Shown in pieces: positions 18,636 through 27,896 of a stretch of DNA of 64,000 nt. Within the stretch, counting starts at the first letter, position 1. Each line of letters begins with the position of its first letter. Where the stretch lies: the NCBI RefSeq assembly GCF_000812465.1, contig NZ_JWMA01000057.1:1-64000 (forward strand). The letters are read 5' to 3'. The notes under the pieces were generated by a model that saw only the letters and a list, made by a program, of their open reading frames with translations, was not told where the DNA came from and searched no databases. Position numbers and translations under genes: made by a program. Source of the stretch: Cupriavidus sp. IDO (GTDB lineage: Bacteria; Pseudomonadota; Gammaproteobacteria; Burkholderiales; Burkholderiaceae).

Positions 18636-18676
18636 TTGGTCCGACCAACATGGTCCGACCAACATGGTCTGACCAT
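18636..18676. promoter_or_regulatory. Three tandem FCD-GntR operators, 14-bp spacing
   Basis: TTGGTCCGACCAA (18636-18648), ATGGTCCGACCAA (18650-18662) and ATGGTCTGACCAT (18664-18676) are three consecutive palindromes of the TGGTCNGACCA type, centred exactly 14 bases apart. FCD-subfamily GntR regulators typically bind TNGTNNNACNA palindromes. They stand 110-150 bases upstream of the aromatic operon, whose last gene encodes an FCD-GntR protein. I infer that this regulator controls the operon here. Confidence 0.8.
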
Positions 18677-18785
18677 GTTGTAGTGTCCAACGCATGCCCC
18701 GAGGTCCGGACTGCTTTGTCGAGTCATGTCGACGGTTCTAACTAGCGGGCGGCAGCGTCGACTTAATTGAAGAATGGAGGGACAG

Positions 18786-20456
18786 ATGATCCAGAAGACC
18801 CCGGTGCTGATCGTGGGAGGTGGACCAGTCGGCCTGGCATTGGCGGGCGATCTCGGATGGCGTGGTGTCAAGTGCACCCTGATCGAAAGGAGCAATGGAA
18901 TCGTTCCTCAGCCTCGCATGGACATGGTCGGCATCAGAACCATGGAGTTCTGCCGGCGTTGGGGCATCGTCGAGGCGGTGGAACAGGCCGGCTACAACCG
19001 GGACTACCCGCAGGACTGTGCCTGGGTGACCGACTTGAATGGATATGAGTTCGGCCGGGAGACATTCCCGGCGCCAAGAAACGAAACATGTCCGCCGCAA
19101 AGCCCGCAAAAGCGTGAGCGCTGCCCGCAGAACTTCTTCGACCCGGTGCTGCAGCGCTTTGCCGCCAGCACGGGGGCCGCGGAGTTGGTGTACGAGACGG
19201 AGCTGGAAACACTGGAAGACCGTGGTGACCACGTAATCGTGACGGTCAAGGATGGGAAAACCGAAGCACGCCGCCAGATCAAAGCGCAGTACCTGGTGGG
19301 CTGCGACGGTGGTGCCAGCGCAGTGCGCCAGGCACTCGGCATCGGCATGTCGGGCGATTCCGTACTGACTTACACGACCAACGTCATCTTCCGCTGCGAC
19401 GGGCTCGAGCGGCTCCACACCAAGCAGCCCGGCTACCGCTATATCTTCATCGGACCGGAGGGCACCTGGGCGACGCTGGTGGCCATCAACGGCCGTGACC
19501 AATGGCGATTCTCTCTGGTAGGCAACGCCGAAAAGCGCACGCTCGGCGAGGACGAGATCCGCCGCGCCATCGTTCGAGCCGTGGGACGGGAGTTCGACTT
19601 CGAGATTCTCTCGGTCCTGCCCTGGGTCAGGCGGCAACTGGTGGCGGACCATTACCGCAAGGGACGGGTTTTCATCGCCGGCGACGCTGCGCACCTGACC
19701 TCCCCGACAGGCGGCTTCGGTATGAACACGGGCATCCTCGATGTGGTCAACCTGAGCTGGAAGCTGGCAGGCACGCTGCAGGGCTGGGGCGGCCCCCTTC
19801 TGCTCGATTCCTACGAGGATGAGCAGCGGCCTGTCGCGGTGCGCAACGTCACAGAAGCCGGAGAGAATCTCCGGCGGATGCTGTCGCCGCGGGTGGTCAA
19901 GCCCGAAGCGGCCATCTTCGACAGCGACAACGTGCATATCGATGCGGCACGACGCGAGTACGGTGCGCGTTATACGGAGATGATGAAGCGCGAATGGTTC
20001 TCGATCGGCATCCATCTCGGTTATGTCTATGAGGATTCGCCGATCGTCGTTCCCGATGGCACGCCCGCCCCGCCCAACGAGGTGGCACGGTACACGCAGA
20101 GCGCGAGGCCGGGATCGCGCGCGCCCCACGTGTGGCTTTCCAAAGGAAAGTCCACGCTGGACCTTTTCGGCAAGCATTACGTACTGCTGCGCTTTGGCGA
20201 TCATCCTCCCGGGGTGGATGCCATCACGCAGGCGGCTGCGGAGGTCGGTCTGCCGCTGGAGGTGGCCGATATCGCGCAAGGCGAAGCCCAGGCCATCTAT
20301 GGACGCCGCCTGGTGCTGGTACGACCGGACGGCTCGGTGGCATGGCGTGGTGATACTGTCCCCCCAGATGCCCGCCGCATCGTCGATGTCGTGCGGGGCA
20401 TGGGTGCCGCCGGCAGTCCTGTTCCGCGCCGCGCTTACCAACTGGCGGAGGTCTGA
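18786..20456 (+). CDS. FAD-dependent aromatic monooxygenase
   Basis: The 556-residue product is a class A flavoprotein monooxygenase of the phenol hydroxylase/MhpA/TfdB type. It has the FAD motif GGGPVG (11-16), the DG motif GCDGGASAVR (172-181) and the second FAD motif around 297-304 (IAGDAAHL), then a thioredoxin-like C-terminal domain. It would hydroxylate an aromatic ring using NAD(P)H and oxygen. The ATG at 18786 follows a GGAGGGACAG site; an ATG four codons earlier is less likely. It is the first gene of the operon. With a gentisate-type dioxygenase next, the product is expected to be a gentisate or salicylate-like compound, but the substrate is not known. Confidence 0.9.
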   Translation: MIQKTPVLIVGGGPVGLALAGDLGWRGVKCTLIERSNGIVPQPRMDMVGIRTMEFCRRWGIVEAVEQAGYNRDYPQDCAWVTDLNGYEFGRETFPAPRNETCPPQSPQKRERCPQNFFDPVLQRFAASTGAAELVYETELETLEDRGDHVIVTVKDGKTEARRQIKAQYLVGCDGGASAVRQALGIGMSGDSVLTYTTNVIFRCDGLERLHTKQPGYRYIFIGPEGTWATLVAINGRDQWRFSLVGNAEKRTLGEDEIRRAIVRAVGREFDFEILSVLPWVRRQLVADHYRKGRVFIAGDAAHLTSPTGGFGMNTGILDVVNLSWKLAGTLQGWGGPLLLDSYEDEQRPVAVRNVTEAGENLRRMLSPRVVKPEAAIFDSDNVHIDAARREYGARYTEMMKREWFSIGIHLGYVYEDSPIVVPDGTPAPPNEVARYTQSARPGSRAPHVWLSKGKSTLDLFGKHYVLLRFGDHPPGVDAITQAAAEVGLPLEVADIAQGEAQAIYGRRLVLVRPDGSVAWRGDTVPPDARRIVDVVRGMGAAGSPVPRRAYQLAEV

Positions 20457-20457
20457 T

Positions 20458-21507
20458 ATGTCAGACGAATTCATCGGCCAGGACGCGGATCGCAGACGTG
20501 CCCTGAAGCAAGACCTGGCAAAGTACCACTGCCGAGTGCACCAGCCAGACGATCCCCCATTGTTCACGCGCAGCCCACGGCCTGCGACCCAGTCCGTGCA
20601 TTGGCGCTGGGAGGATCTGTCCCCCTTGCTGGAACGCATCGGACAGGAGGTCGACCTGACCGCAGGTGGGCCGCGCCGGACACTGCGCCTGCACAATCCC
20701 GGCCTGCCGCGCGGCACTACCAATACGTTCTGGGCATCGATCCAGGTCATCCTGCCCGGCGAAGTCGCCACCGCGCACCGCCACACTGCCAACGCCCTGC
20801 GTTTCATCATGCAAGGCGAGGGAGCATGGACGACGGTAGATGGCGAGTGCTATCCGATGCGCACGGGCGATCTCGTGCTGACGCCATCGTGGGCGTGGCA
20901 CGATCACGTGCATCGGGGCGACCAGCCGATGATCTGGCTTGACGTCCTTGACATCTCGCTGATGCAAGCGCTGGAGGCCACGTTCTTCGAACCCTACACG
21001 GATGGCCTGCAGCCGGTGGACACGGTGCCGGATCGGAGCTGGCGCCAGTTCGGCAGCGGCTTGATGATGCCTCCCGGCGCGCAGCCTCGCGCCGGCGGCG
21101 CCAACCCGCTGCTGGCCTATCCTTTCGACGTTGCCGAGAAGGCTATTGCTGCCGCCGCGGGCATGCCGGGTGATGCGTATGACGATGTTGTGCTCGAGTA
21201 TCGCAATCCGCTGGGCGGCGGCCCTGCCATGCCAACGCTCGCCATGCGGATGCAGCTGCTGCGGTCCGGCTTTGTGGGTCGGAAGCGGCGCCACACCGGC
21301 AGCAAGCTCTACTACGTCATGCGCGGCGAAGGGGCAACCAGCGTCGGGGACCAGCGCTTCGCCTGGTGCGCAGGCGACCTCTTCACGGTTGCGCCATGGG
21401 AGTGGCACGCACATGAGAACACCGGCGGGCAAGACGCGCTGCTATGGCAGGTCAACGATCTGCCGGTACTGAGATCATTGGGTTACTTTAGAGAGGAACT
21501 GGCATGA
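20458..21507 (+). CDS. Bicupin gentisate 1,2-dioxygenase-like enzyme
   Basis: This 349-residue bicupin belongs to the gentisate / 1-hydroxy-2-naphthoate / salicylate 1,2-dioxygenase family, iron enzymes that open a ring between carboxyl- and hydroxyl-bearing carbons. The N-terminal cupin holds the iron ligands H107 and H109 in AHRHTANALRF and a histidine at 148-150 (AWHDH). The second cupin repeats the fold (RRHTGSKLYYVMRGEG, WEWHAHENTGG). The start lies one base after the stop of the monooxygenase gene, so the two are translationally coupled. Which of the family's substrates it uses cannot be told from sequence. Confidence 0.85.
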   Translation: MSDEFIGQDADRRRALKQDLAKYHCRVHQPDDPPLFTRSPRPATQSVHWRWEDLSPLLERIGQEVDLTAGGPRRTLRLHNPGLPRGTTNTFWASIQVILPGEVATAHRHTANALRFIMQGEGAWTTVDGECYPMRTGDLVLTPSWAWHDHVHRGDQPMIWLDVLDISLMQALEATFFEPYTDGLQPVDTVPDRSWRQFGSGLMMPPGAQPRAGGANPLLAYPFDVAEKAIAAAAGMPGDAYDDVVLEYRNPLGGGPAMPTLAMRMQLLRSGFVGRKRRHTGSKLYYVMRGEGATSVGDQRFAWCAGDLFTVAPWEWHAHENTGGQDALLWQVNDLPVLRSLGYFREELA

Positions 21508-22391
21508 AGATCGGGTCGTTCGACGATTACCGGATTGGTCTGGTGGAAGGAGACCAACTGTACGATGTCACCGCGGTGGTGCCTTCCGCTATCGACGCTC
21601 TTCCGCAGCAGCGGTTGAACTGGCTCATCGCCAACTGGGGCAGTGTTCAGGAGGAACTCAAGCGATGCCGCGCGGCAAGCCTCCCTCGACGCCTGGATAC
21701 GGTGCGCCTGCTTCCCGCCGCGCCCTGCCCGCCGCATATATTTGCCGCGCCGGCAAACTACCGCAAGCACATCGGTGAACTGGGGGACCGCGTCGTCACC
21801 AAGGGCGGCCGTAGCGCCAGGGAACAAGGCTTCTTCTTAAAGGCACCCGGCTCCCTGGTTGGGGCCGGCGGTACGATCTTCCTGCCCAAGGGTTCCACCC
21901 GGCGCTTCGATCACGAATCCGAGCTGGCGGTCATCATTGGAAAAGCGGGTCGCGATGTTCCGCGCGAACACGCCATGGAATACGTGTTCGGCTATGCCTG
22001 CCTGATCGACGCCACCATGCGTATCGAACCCGGCGTCGCGGAAGAAGAGCGCTCGATGCGCAAATCCTTCGAGGGATTCACCCCGCTGGGGCCATGGATC
22101 GTCACGGCCGACGAGGTCGGCGATCCGCACGGGTTGAGCAACCAGCTATGGGTCAATGGCGAACTGCGCCAGCAAGCGTCAACACAGCACATGATCGTCG
22201 GCGTGGCGGAGCTGATCGAGTTGATCTCGTCGGTGCTGCCGCTGTCGCCTGGCGATGTCATCGCCACCGGCACGCCGGAAGGTGTTGGACCGTTCGCGGC
22301 AGGCGATACGTTGAAGATCGCCATCGAGGGCGTGGGTGAAATGAGTCTGGACGTCAAGGAACGCGAAGCCGTTGCACCACGTGCGTACTAG
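21504..22391 (+). CDS. Fumarylacetoacetate hydrolase-family enzyme (acylpyruvate hydrolase-like)
   Basis: The 295-residue product has the FAH fold. Metal-ligand acids lie in HESELAVIIGK (E138, E140) and the downstream FGYACLIDATMR; the C-terminal DVIATGTPEGVGPF is highly characteristic. Related enzymes hydrolyse maleylpyruvate or fumarylpyruvate after gentisate cleavage. The ATG overlaps the dioxygenase stop by four bases (ATGA). No maleylpyruvate isomerase gene is present in the operon, so the enzyme may act directly on the cis product, or an isomerase is supplied elsewhere. Confidence 0.9.
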   Translation: MKIGSFDDYRIGLVEGDQLYDVTAVVPSAIDALPQQRLNWLIANWGSVQEELKRCRAASLPRRLDTVRLLPAAPCPPHIFAAPANYRKHIGELGDRVVTKGGRSAREQGFFLKAPGSLVGAGGTIFLPKGSTRRFDHESELAVIIGKAGRDVPREHAMEYVFGYACLIDATMRIEPGVAEEERSMRKSFEGFTPLGPWIVTADEVGDPHGLSNQLWVNGELRQQASTQHMIVGVAELIELISSVLPLSPGDVIATGTPEGVGPFAAGDTLKIAIEGVGEMSLDVKEREAVAPRAY

Positions 22392-22499
22392 AACGGACCG
22401 GGCTGTGACCAACATCGCGACAACCGTGCCGTGATGTCCGATAAACCGGTGCAGGCAAGGACTGCCGGTGGCACCCGGACCAGAAGATCAGGAGACAAC

Positions 22500-23468
22500 A
22501 TGTTCAAGAAGATAATGCTGTTCGCATCCAGCGCCCTGCTGCTCGCTGCCGCGCCGGTGCTGGCTGCCTATCCGGAAAAGCCCGTCAACGTCATTGTCCC
22601 GTTCGCCGCCGGGGGCGGCATCGACGTCCTCGTCCGCGCCATGACAAGTCGGTTGAGTGCCCGCTGGAAGCAGCCGATCGTCGTGGATAACAAGGCCGGC
22701 GCGGGCTCCGCGATTGGCGCGGCATTCGTGGCGCGCGCGCCTGCAGACGGCTACACACTGCTGGCAACGGTGAACCAGACTGTCGTATCGAACCGCTTCC
22801 TGTACAAAAAGCTGCCGTACGATCCCGAGAAGAGTTTTGCGCCAGTCATCATGATGGTCAAGGCCGACCAGTTGATCGTGGCCAATGCCAAGCTACCCGC
22901 AAATTCCCTCAGGGAGCTGGTGGATCTGGCCAGGAAGAAACCGGACAGCCTGAACTTCGGCTCCTACGGGAACGGCAGCCAGCCGCACCTGCTCTTCTCC
23001 GCGATCAACGATCACGAGAGGATTCAACTCCTGCATGTCCCCTACAACGGCATCGCGCAGAATCTGACTGCATTGCTCGCGAATGACGTGCAGCTTGCCA
23101 GCGGCAGCGTCGCCGTGATGGAAACCCATATCAAGTCCGGCAGGCTCAAGCCGCTGGCAGTGGCAGGCAATACCAGACTGAGCCAGTACCCGTCCGTGCC
23201 AACCACGGTGGAACAAGGTTTTCCCTATGCCAAGAGCTCGATCTGGTATGCGCTGCTTGCGCCGGCCGGTACGCCCGACGCCGTAGTCAAAGAAATCCGG
23301 GCGGCCGTAGCGGAAGTGCTGAGGGATCCGGTGTTCGTCGAGCAGCAAGTCCATGCGAAGGGTCTCACCGTTGTAGCCGGCGATGGCAAGATGCTGGCTG
23401 ATACAATCCGAGCCGAAAGCCAGCAGACCTCCGCCATGATCAAGGCTGCCGGCGTAGTTGCCGAGTAG
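22500..23468 (+). CDS. Bug-family periplasmic solute receptor
   Basis: This 322-residue receptor has a Sec signal (MFKKIMLFASSALLLAAAPV, cleavage after LAA) and the family motif YPEKPVNVIVPFAAGGGID. GGAGAC a few bases upstream sets the start. It is encoded 108 bases after the FAH-type hydrolase on the same strand, so it probably brings the aromatic acid, or a precursor, into the pathway. Permease subunits are not encoded nearby. Confidence 0.9.
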   Translation: MFKKIMLFASSALLLAAAPVLAAYPEKPVNVIVPFAAGGGIDVLVRAMTSRLSARWKQPIVVDNKAGAGSAIGAAFVARAPADGYTLLATVNQTVVSNRFLYKKLPYDPEKSFAPVIMMVKADQLIVANAKLPANSLRELVDLARKKPDSLNFGSYGNGSQPHLLFSAINDHERIQLLHVPYNGIAQNLTALLANDVQLASGSVAVMETHIKSGRLKPLAVAGNTRLSQYPSVPTTVEQGFPYAKSSIWYALLAPAGTPDAVVKEIRAAVAEVLRDPVFVEQQVHAKGLTVVAGDGKMLADTIRAESQQTSAMIKAAGVVAE

Positions 23469-23542
23469 CGCCAGCGCGACAAGAGAGCGCTGTTCATCCT
23501 CGGCCCCACATTTTGCTTATCTATCCAGTGCGATTTCCAGGT

Positions 23543-24283
23543 ATGGTGCCAACTCCAGATTCAAGCGCGACGACTGACAGGCCGCCACGGGTCTTCGAGG
23601 ACATCTGCGAAAAGATCAAGGAGCAGCTGGCAAGCGGCGCCCTCAAGCCAGGCGACAGGCTGCCTTCGGAACGGGATCTCGCCGAGGGATTTCAAACCTC
23701 CAGGTCGGCAGTCCGGGAGGCACTGAGAAGCCTCGAGCGTTCAGGCGTGATCGAACTGCGCAAAGGTCCAAAGGGCGGAACCTACATCTCGCAGGTTGGC
23801 TCGTCCGTGGTGTCCAGCTCGCTGAATGACCTGCTGAGTTTTGGCAGCATCTCGATCCAGGATCTGACGGAGAGCCGGGCCATCGTTCAGGACGCAGTCA
23901 TTCGCCTCGCCTGCATGCGCGGCACCGAGGCGGACTTCGACGCGCTACAGCGCAGCATCGAGTTGACTGAGGCGCTCACCAAGGAAGGCAAGCTGATAGA
24001 GCGCCGAGCCCAACTGCTGGACTACTATCGCGTCCTCGCACGGGCCACACACAACGAGGTGATGGTGCTGCTGGTCGGCGCCCTTACCGACCTGGTTTCC
24101 TCGCTACTGCAGCGGGACAATGCGGTGCCCTTGCCGACGACCGTTAAGACGCACTTCCGCATTCTGCAACACCTTCGGGCGCGCGAGGTCGAGCAAGCCT
24201 CCCTGTTGATGTCCGAGCACCTTAAGAAGCTGCACTCCTATCTGGCCAAGGCGGAGAAAGCACGTCTCAAACAGCCATCTTAG
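23543..24283 (+). CDS. FCD-subfamily GntR regulator of the aromatic operon
   Basis: The 246-residue product has an N-terminal winged helix-turn-helix of the GntR family (GALKPGDRLPSERDLAEGFQ, SRSAVREALRSLERSGVIEL) and an all-helical FCD effector domain (LTESRAIVQDAVIRLACMRG, and histidines around THNEVMVLL and HLKKLHSYL that may bind a metal). It is the last gene of the operon. The triple palindrome at 18636-18676 is of the kind such proteins bind, so autogenous control by a pathway acid is likely. The ATG at 23543 was chosen over a TTG ten codons earlier. Confidence 0.9.
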   Translation: MVPTPDSSATTDRPPRVFEDICEKIKEQLASGALKPGDRLPSERDLAEGFQTSRSAVREALRSLERSGVIELRKGPKGGTYISQVGSSVVSSSLNDLLSFGSISIQDLTESRAIVQDAVIRLACMRGTEADFDALQRSIELTEALTKEGKLIERRAQLLDYYRVLARATHNEVMVLLVGALTDLVSSLLQRDNAVPLPTTVKTHFRILQHLRAREVEQASLLMSEHLKKLHSYLAKAEKARLKQPS

Positions 24284-24812
24284 CCGGCGATTGCAGGTTG
24301 CGGCAGACGCCCATCCACGCTGCGAGTGCTTTCAGGACCGACACAACCTCGCGCGCGAGTCGGCTTTGCCTGAGCACCGCCTTGGACAGATCAAGACGGA
24401 AGACGCATTCGCACACGAGGACGCAAAGGACTTCATATTAATGTGGGCAATTGAGGACCCGATCGCTTCTTGGGCGTAGACGAGAGCGTGCAAAAGATGG
24501 GGAGGCCGATTTCGTCAGGCGCCCTGACTTGCGGCGAGGATGTCAGGGTTAATTCTGTTCGTTGGCCGGTGCCGGTTTGGCGATGCTGGACCGATGCGCA
24601 GACAGTAACCTATTGATTTACGGGATATTCTTAAGAAGCCGCCCGGAAGCCCGCTTGGTTGCTAGGAGCAGTTACCCCGGCAAACTGCACGAGAACAAGG
24701 GGACGGCGCGGATGCCCGCGCCCAGATCGATTTCAAGTGCCACGGCGCCAAGTGGCTGGCGGTGGCGAAGCTGGACCCGATCAACTGAGCGGGTCCGGCC
24801 CCGCACGCCGGA
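24284..24812. other. Gene-poor seam with a solo ISKra4 end
   Basis: This 529-base gap contains, at about 24480-24602, a stretch closely similar to the left end of the ISKra4-type element at 43.0 kb, including GAGAGCGTGCAAAAGATGGGGAGG at 24482-24505. No transposase remains beside it. At 24690-24788 (plus) a frame ends in IDFKCHGAKWLAVAKLDPIN and a stop, which looks like the tail of a lost protein that I cannot name. Confidence 0.65.
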
Positions 24813-26105
24813 TCAGGGGAAGACCGGGCGAACTTCGGCGGCCTTTTCCTCGGGCGAGTCCACGGTCTTCAGCGGATTGATGAACAGCGAAGCCAGCGCG
24901 CCGACGCCGAGCAGTCCCGCCGAAATCATGAAGGGAAGGTTGTAGCTGCCGGTCGCCTCGATCAGGTAGCCGAACACCACCGGCGAGATCATGCCGGCCA
25001 GGCCGAAACCCGTGTTCATCATGCCGCCGGCGGTGCCGGCGTACTTGCCGGCGATGTCGAGCGGCAGGCTCCACAGCACGGCGTTGGTCAGTTCCAGGAA
25101 GAAGAACGACAGCGACAGCAGGATCACCGCGTTGACGGCGTCGGCCGTGTACGTCATCGGCACGATGAACATCAGTGAGCCGGCCAGCCCGACGAACAGG
25201 ATTGCGCCGCGCGCCAGGCGCAGGTTGCCGGTGCGTTTGTAGATGCGGTCGGACAGCACGCCGCCGAGCGTATCGCCGACCACGCCCGCCATCAGCGGTA
25301 GCGCCGTGAACAGCGCGAGCTGCTTCAGATCGAAGCCGCGCGCCTCCTTCAGGTACGAAGGCAGCCAGGTCAGGTAGACCCACAGCGACCAGCCATAGCA
25401 GAAGTCCACGAACGTCACCAGCCACATGCGCTTGAACAGCCGCCGCCACGGCGTGGCCGCCTTGGCCGAGCGCTGGCACTCGCCGCGCCGGTAGCCGATC
25501 TCCCGCAGTTCCTGCGGCGTCACGCGCTTGTGTTCGTCGGGCGAATCCTTGAACACGCCGGCGTAGAGCAGGGTCCAGCCGAGACTGATCGCGCCCAGCA
25601 CGATGAACGCCTCGCGCCAGCCGGCGGCCGCCACGATGGCGAGCACGATCGGCGGCGTGATGGCACCGCCCAGCCGGGCGAAGCTGTGCGTGATGCCCTG
25701 TGCAAAGCCGCGCTCGGCTACCGGCATCCAGTACGTGAAGGTGCGTGTGGCCGTCGGGAACGCGCCGCCTTCGCCGATGCCCAGCACGAAGCGTAGCACC
25801 ACCAGCATCAGCACGCTGCCCGCGAAGCCGGTGAGCACGGTAGCCACGCCCCAGATCAGCGACAGGACGATCAGCACCTTCTTGGGCCCGAATTTGTCGG
25901 AAAGCCAGCCGCCGAGGATCTGCATGGCGGCGTAGGGGTAGGCAAAGGCGGAGAACACCAGGCCGAGCTGCGAAGAAGTCAGTCCCATCTCTTCGCGGAT
26001 CAGCGGGGCGGCGACCGAGATGTTGACGCGGTCGATATAGGCGATGAAATACATTAGGCATATGACGCCGAGGATCATATGCCGGGTCTTGATGCGTTGC
26101 TTCAT
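24813..26105 (-). CDS. sauU: SauU, MFS sulfoacetate transporter (probable)
   Basis: This is a 430-residue, 12-helix MFS carrier of the ACS family (CLMYFIAYIDRVNISVAAPL in helix 1, GGWLSDKFGPKK in loop 2-3, LRFVLGIGEGGAFPTATRTF in helix 4). The start is marked by AAAGGAGGT, an almost ideal ribosome site. It follows sauT on the same strand after a 261-base gap. In Cupriavidus necator H16 the corresponding sauU encodes the presumed sulfoacetate importer. Assignment rests on gene order, since ACS carriers cannot be told apart by motif. Confidence 0.8.
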   Translation of the reverse strand: MKQRIKTRHMILGVICLMYFIAYIDRVNISVAAPLIREEMGLTSSQLGLVFSAFAYPYAAMQILGGWLSDKFGPKKVLIVLSLIWGVATVLTGFAGSVLMLVVLRFVLGIGEGGAFPTATRTFTYWMPVAERGFAQGITHSFARLGGAITPPIVLAIVAAAGWREAFIVLGAISLGWTLLYAGVFKDSPDEHKRVTPQELREIGYRRGECQRSAKAATPWRRLFKRMWLVTFVDFCYGWSLWVYLTWLPSYLKEARGFDLKQLALFTALPLMAGVVGDTLGGVLSDRIYKRTGNLRLARGAILFVGLAGSLMFIVPMTYTADAVNAVILLSLSFFFLELTNAVLWSLPLDIAGKYAGTAGGMMNTGFGLAGMISPVVFGYLIEATGSYNLPFMISAGLLGVGALASLFINPLKTVDSPEEKAAEVRPVFP

Positions 26106-26366
26106 ACCACCTCCTTTGCGCGGCTGGCGCGCGTGGCGTTAACGGGGCGGTCGCCCGGCGCATTGGTCCGTAGCCATGCGCTTTCGGGTGGCCAGGGCAC
26201 GGGGTGTGCCGTGCTGCCCCGTCCTTGAGCAATCTGCTGTCTGTCGGGTTGCGGACTAGGTCTTGTCTCCTGTTCCGGTGCGATGTCGGGTGGTGGCCTC
26301 CTTGGCGATGGTTGCGGACCGGAACGCCGCAAGGCGGGCGCTCAGGGGAAAGCGGGATTCAGGCGT

Positions 26367-27896
26367 TCAGGCGGGGTCGAGCAGCTTGAGCCGCTGCACC
26401 TTGCCGGACGGGCCGCGCGGCAGTTCGGCAATGAAGCGGAACTCCTTCGGCGTCTTGTAGCGGCCCAGCTCACGCAGGCAGTGCGCACGCAGCACCGCGT
26501 CGTCGCAGGGCGTGGCCTCGCGCACGACGACGAAGGCGACGATCTCCTGCCCGTAGGCCGAGTCCGGCACGCCAACTGCGGCCGCTTCTAGCACCGCGGG
26601 GTGCCGCAGCAGCGCTTCGTCGATCTCGCGCGGGGCGATGTTCTCGCCGCCCTTGATGATCAATTCCTTCGCGCGGCCAGTGATGTAGAAGTAGCCGTCG
26701 GCATCGCGGTAGCCGAGGTCGCCGGTGCGCAGCCAGCCGTCGTGCGTGAAGGCGTCGCGCGTGACCTCGGGCGCCTTGTAGTAGCCCGCCATCACGTTTT
26801 CGCCCTGCAGGACGATCTCGCCGATCTGCCCATCGGGCAGCGGCTTGCCGTCGCGCCCGAGCACGTGCGCACGCGTTCCCGAGGGCCGGCCGATGCTGCC
26901 GATGCGCCGTTGCCCGGGATCCAGCGGATTGCTGAACGCGGGCGCGGCGGTCTCCGTCATGCCCATGGTTTCGATTACTCCAATGCCGAAGCGCGACTCG
27001 AATGCACGGTGGTGCTCGGGCGGCAGGGCGGCCGATGCCGAGCGGCAGAAGCGCACGCCGTCGGGCGCCTTGCCGTCCGGGTCATTGAGCAGGTACGCGA
27101 TGATGGTCGGCACCACATTGAGCCAGGTGCAGCCATGCCGCGTGATGTCCTTCCAGAACGAGCTTGCGGAGAAGCGCATCGGCATCACGACCGATCCGCC
27201 GTGGACCAGCGGTGCGATCGCGGTCACGACGAGGCCGTTGATGTGGTACAGCGGCAGCGTCGCGAGCACCCGGTCGGCCGGGCCGAGCGCATGCTCGCGG
27301 CTGACGTTGGCGCCGTTCGTGGCTAGGTTGTGGTGCGTGAGCAGTACGCCCTTGGGTGTGCCCGTCGTGCCCGACGTGTACATGAGCAGCGCGGGCGCGT
27401 CCGGCTTCGGTGGCGGCAGCGGACGTGCGTCCGTTCTCACGACGGGCAGCGCGGGCAGGTCCGTGGCGCCGGGCGCAGTGACCACTACTGGCACCTCGAG
27501 CCCGGCGTCGCGCGATGCCTCGCGGATCGCGGCTTCGCCACCGGGCCAGGTGAAGATCAGCCGCGCGTCGGAATGCGAGAGGATGTAGCGCAGCTGCGCC
27601 GGCTGGCACAGCAGGTTGATCGGGTTGACGACCAGCCCGCATGCCATGGTGCCGAGCAGCAGACGTGCAGTCTGTTCGCCGTTGGGCAAGTAGACTGACA
27701 CCGTCTGCTCGCTTTCCAGACCGGCTGCCGCGTAGCGTTCGCCGAGCGCGTCAGCGTCGGCGGCGAGCGCGCCGAACGTGAGCACGTGGCCGCTGTCGGG
27801 GGCTAGCAGGTAGGGCTTGTCGGGCCATTGAACCGCTTGCGTGGCCATCAGCGTGGCCAGGCTCTCGAAGGCTTGGGGTCCCACGCGCGCGTTCAT
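26367..27896 (-). CDS. sauT: SauT, sulfoacetate-CoA ligase (probable)
   Basis: The 509-residue product is an AMP-forming acyl-CoA synthetase. The phosphate-binding loop YTSGTTGTPKG is at residues 173-183, the GETM-like motif ETMGMTE and the hinge motif GWLRTGDLGYRDADGYFYI follow, and the catalytic lysine is in RGPSGKVQRLKL at the C-terminus. In the sau pathway it turns sulfoacetate, ATP and CoA into sulfoacetyl-CoA. Its start overlaps the stop of sauS by four bases. Taken alone, the sequence would also fit other small-acid CoA ligases such as oxalyl-CoA ligase; the context decides. Confidence 0.85.
   Translation of the reverse strand: MNARVGPQAFESLATLMATQAVQWPDKPYLLAPDSGHVLTFGALAADADALGERYAAAGLESEQTVSVYLPNGEQTARLLLGTMACGLVVNPINLLCQPAQLRYILSHSDARLIFTWPGGEAAIREASRDAGLEVPVVVTAPGATDLPALPVVRTDARPLPPPKPDAPALLMYTSGTTGTPKGVLLTHHNLATNGANVSREHALGPADRVLATLPLYHINGLVVTAIAPLVHGGSVVMPMRFSASSFWKDITRHGCTWLNVVPTIIAYLLNDPDGKAPDGVRFCRSASAALPPEHHRAFESRFGIGVIETMGMTETAAPAFSNPLDPGQRRIGSIGRPSGTRAHVLGRDGKPLPDGQIGEIVLQGENVMAGYYKAPEVTRDAFTHDGWLRTGDLGYRDADGYFYITGRAKELIIKGGENIAPREIDEALLRHPAVLEAAAVGVPDSAYGQEIVAFVVVREATPCDDAVLRAHCLRELGRYKTPKEFRFIAELPRGPSGKVQRLKLLDPA

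Noticed and set aside
18650-18676. Possible CRISPR-like repeat array
   Set aside because: Only three short units without spacers; the palindromic pattern fits operators.
18738-20810. Minus-strand frame of 690 codons across the monooxygenase and dioxygenase genes
   Set aside because: It spans two real genes and their junction on the other strand, and its composition is that of an antisense frame.
20461-21432. Long open frame on the minus strand opposite the bicupin dioxygenase
   Set aside because: Its translation has no recognisable domain and is the GC-rich mirror of a clearly real gene.
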